Of a stretch of 8,057 nt of DNA, positions 7,501 to 8,057 are shown one piece after another; within the stretch, counting starts at the first letter, position 1; each line of letters opens with the position of its first letter. A program made the position numbers and the translations under genes. The DNA is from Syntrophobacterales bacterium (GTDB taxonomy: Bacteria; Desulfobacterota; Syntrophobacteria; BM002): positions 1-8,057 of the forward strand of contig JAUWKY010000093.1 of NCBI GenBank assembly GCA_030613915.1, given 5' to 3'. The notes below the pieces were generated by a model. That model saw only the letters and a list, made by a program, of their open reading frames with translations. It had not been told where the DNA came from and ran no database searches.

Positions 7501-7605
7501 GCCACCAGGCATGTCGGTGACGTGGTTCGGGTCAAGGTGCGGCGCGACAAAGCGACGGTGGAGTTAGATGTAGAGCTCGGGGCTCCAAGCTGGCACGGGC
7601 CATAA
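4588..7605 (+). CDS. Exported M1-type peptidase fused to ChaN and PDZ domains
   Basis: The 1005-residue protein starts with a signal peptide (hydrophobic core about residues 9-27, likely cut near TTAS at 28-31), so it acts in the periplasm. Residues about 35-420 form an M1/gluzincin metallopeptidase: zinc site HEILH (H277, E278, H281), third ligand E299 in NWSEG, and probable catalytic tyrosine Y356 (GYGKTAMFF). VENILPTGYGMPTF (244-257) takes the place of the classical GAMEN exopeptidase motif. Residues about 430-650 are an unassigned beta-rich linker region. Residues about 660-900 are a ChaN/DUF399-type domain: VGEKHDRYGDH (680-690), MEMFQRRYQ (711-719), AGSGHLAYGAG (864-874); E. coli-type ChaN binds haem and is linked to iron uptake. 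Residues about 918-1000 form a PDZ domain. GGAG lies ten bases before the ATG. Substrate and whether haem is bound are unknown. It appears monocistronic. Confidence 0.88.
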   Translation: MACIQDIRFALLSCLVMASVLCLPLPGTTASLPQHRITISFDLPKHRIYGTVDVTIPQSVRTILAGKDLRITKFSMNGKTVVAKVEDGRINLPSHPDRTHVRLEYEGVFSDDERSSVENRIGAKGAFLLDGWYPAAEAELAQFSLQARVPRGFHAVSEAETITTHETGERRLEVFHFPHPVPHIHFVMAPYVVNKDRHGDVEVATYLLPEDKDLSGRYLAYIKKYLEMYEDMLGPYPFRRFAVVENILPTGYGMPTFTLLGRQVLKLPFIPETSLGHEILHSWFGNSVYVDYAKGNWSEGLTSYLADHYYDALKEKGWQHRKKIIENYESYVHQDNEISIREFVSGEDRALRAVGYGKTAMFFHMLKNRAGEKAFGEGLKRLAQEQRFRITSWQDLEGIFSKTAGEDLSGFFTFWLNNKGAMAVNLSKIRLNRPGSGYNLQFEIRVANSTMPVFIPVVIHTENRQEKHILPVSAAEQTLSLPLKERPQKMVVDPDYDLFRRLEPAERSAVLSRLLGDPTRTILVPEANKEIYETLIQELQSQGFKTTSAGEIAHSNLGGKSFLLLGPQTELKSFFPGAPENPTGFFLQIRKNILNPKRVLGLILAENTGEVNGVGRKLFHYGQYSKLQFSGGKNVEKKTVASDRGIQLEVPRPASGIALEAVLPLAEIAFRVADQTIVYVGEKHDRYGDHLVQLEMIQALHRHHPELAIGMEMFQRRYQKSLDDYISGETDTQTFLKESHYFSTWRFNYHLYEDILQYARANRIPVVALNQDNELVRKVAKEGLENLSPEEKGRIPDELIFDDEPYKKRLRSVFEMHQTNLDGDSIPQEFEYFHQAQILWDETMAESIANFLTDRPDYHMVVLAGSGHLAYGAGIPKRVYRRIGKDYIIILPDPGEPLELGLADFIIFPSEVQAPEDAKLGIMLDSSDGLLTVAGFSRGSGAEKAGMEKGDIVLAVDGQKVEDFDDLRVFLATRHVGDVVRVKVRRDKATVELDVELGAPSWHGP

Positions 7606-7642
7606 AGGCAAGATTGTATTCAATATCCAAAACCTGGTCCCT

Positions 7643-7691
7643 AAAGCCAGTCCACGATCCCGCCTTGCGGGGGTCAGCGTTGCATGGCTTT
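7643..7691. other. Nested hairpins downstream of the peptidase gene
   Basis: AAAGCCA (7643-7649) pairs with TGGCTTT (7685-7691) and encloses a second hairpin, CCCGC-CTT-GCGGG (7659-7671). It starts about 38 bases after the stop codon and has no T tract, so it is not a standard intrinsic terminator. It may stabilise the mRNA end or be part of a small RNA; nothing more can be said. No gene is visible in 7606-7985. Confidence 0.4.
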
Positions 7692-7759
7692 GCCGGTAAA
7701 GATTGCGAGCTCTTATGGAGTATCGGAGGAATAGAAATTCTAAATCACAAAGACTGAGA

Positions 7760-7817
7760 TTTCAGGTTTCAGTGTTTTTGTTTTTCTTCCCTGACACCTG
7801 ACACCCGACACCTGAAA
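7760..7817. repeat. Heptamer-repeat hairpin
   Basis: Two heptamers TTTCAGG and TTTCAGT (7760-7773) are followed, after a T-rich spacer, by four tandem heptamers CCTGACA, CCTGACA, CCCGACA and CCTGAAA (7790-7817) in the inverted orientation. TTTCAGGT (7760-7767) pairs perfectly with ACCTGAAA (7810-7817), and the register can slip by one unit. The build mirrors the octamer hairpins elsewhere in the window but with a different unit and period. The function is unknown. Confidence 0.65.
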
Positions 7818-7854
7818 CCCTAAGACTCAGTGCTTGGAATTTGATATTTTACAA

Positions 7855-7878
7855 TGCTCCACCACTCCATCACTCCAG
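7855..7878. repeat. Short tandem octamer array
   Basis: Three consecutive octamers, TGCTCCAC, CACTCCAT and CACTCCAG, share the core CTCCA. No inverted partner is seen nearby. It lies 37 bases after the heptamer hairpin. Confidence 0.5.
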
Positions 7879-7925
7879 CAGACTGCCGCAAGGGAGAAAA
7901 CGTATTGAAGCTCCCTCAGGGGGCA

Positions 7926-7958
7926 GCCCAAAGCCGGGTCCTTTGGGCCCAGATTTTT
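7926..7958 (+). terminator. Intrinsic-terminator-like hairpin in the leader of the next gene
   Basis: GCCCAAAG (7926-7933) pairs perfectly with CTTTGGGC (7941-7948), followed by CCAGA and five Ts (7954-7958). It sits only 27 bases before the ATG at 7986, so no normal promoter fits between the two. It either ends read-through from upstream or acts as an attenuator in the 5' leader. A further two-stem fold (AGGGAG/CTCCCT at 7891-7916 inside CTGCC/GGCAG at 7883-7926) lies immediately upstream. Confidence 0.55.
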
Positions 7959-7985
7959 CATTTTAGTTCACTCGGAAGGTCAACA

Positions 7986-8057
7986 ATGTCAAAAAAGAAT
8001 GTTCTTGCAGCTTTGGAACGGGTAGCCGAGAAACGAATTAACGAGGCGATACAGCGC
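7986..8057 (+). CDS. Start of a probable DUF1992 / DnaJ-C28-like protein (partial)
   Basis: An open frame runs from ATG at 7986 to the window end, giving 24 residues (MSKKNVLAALERVAEKRINE, then AIQR). GGAAGG at 7974-7979 gives a good ribosome site six bases before the start. The pattern AEKRINEAIQR resembles the N-terminal motif of DUF1992 proteins, where an 'AE+RI+EA' helix is followed by a conserved GEFDNLPG segment. That diagnostic segment would lie just beyond the window, so the family is an inference from a short match. The gene is truncated by the window edge, not broken. Confidence 0.6.
   Translation, partial: MSKKNVLAALERVAEKRINEAIQR

Noticed and set aside
7790..7817. CRISPR-like array
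   Set aside because: Repeats are only seven bases with no spacers between them; no cas genes are present.
7606..7985. Known riboswitch (for example cyclic-di-GMP, SAM, SAH or glycine type)
   Set aside because: No diagnostic core sequence of these classes was found in the leader; only generic hairpins are visible.

Overview
The window is about 8 kb of chromosomal DNA at moderate GC. Several features fit an anaerobic Desulfobacterota (delta-proteobacterial, sulfate-reducer/syntroph-like) bacterium: an Mrp/NBP35 ATPase with an N-terminal cysteine cluster, a stand-alone ferritin-like diiron protein, a ChaN-PDZ periplasmic protein, and intergenic arrays of 7-8 base units. The taxonomy is inferred from gene style only; no rRNA marker is present.

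Layout. The left edge (1-74) probably holds the last codons of an unidentified upstream gene. It is followed 13 bases later by a single-domain response regulator (88-525, +). That gene converges on murJ, the lipid II flippase (601-2172, -); the 75-base gap carries an octamer-repeat hairpin that may terminate transcription on both strands. The 580-base divergent gap between murJ and the next gene is not empty. Its centre folds almost completely into one long hairpin of about 184 nt (2288-2471), with a 19-bp closing stem, a central bubble and a GC-rich upper stem. This is the architecture of 6S RNA, and I call it a candidate ssrS. The gap also holds two flanking hairpins, a palindrome and a good sigma-70-like promoter.

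The right half is all on the + strand. mrp (2764-3669) encodes an Fe-S cluster carrier ATPase. A rubrerythrin-like ferritin-fold protein (3835-4311) follows, with its own promoter and an 18-bp-stem hairpin after it. A 1005-residue exported protein (4588-7605) then joins an M1-type metallopeptidase, a linker region, a ChaN (haem-binding, DUF399-type) domain and a C-terminal PDZ domain. The last 380 intergenic bases hold a structured patch, a heptamer-repeat hairpin, an octamer array and an intrinsic-terminator-like leader, directly before the first 24 codons of a probable DUF1992/DnaJ-C28-like gene (7986-8057) that is cut by the window edge.

The genes do not form one pathway. mrp, the diiron protein and the ChaN-bearing protein share a loose iron/haem/oxidant theme, but each has its own upstream gap and candidate promoter, so co-regulation is only a suggestion. 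The two most notable observations are the 6S-like hairpin and the recurrence, in three intergenic gaps, of hairpins built from tandem 7- or 8-base units whose sequence differs at each locus.
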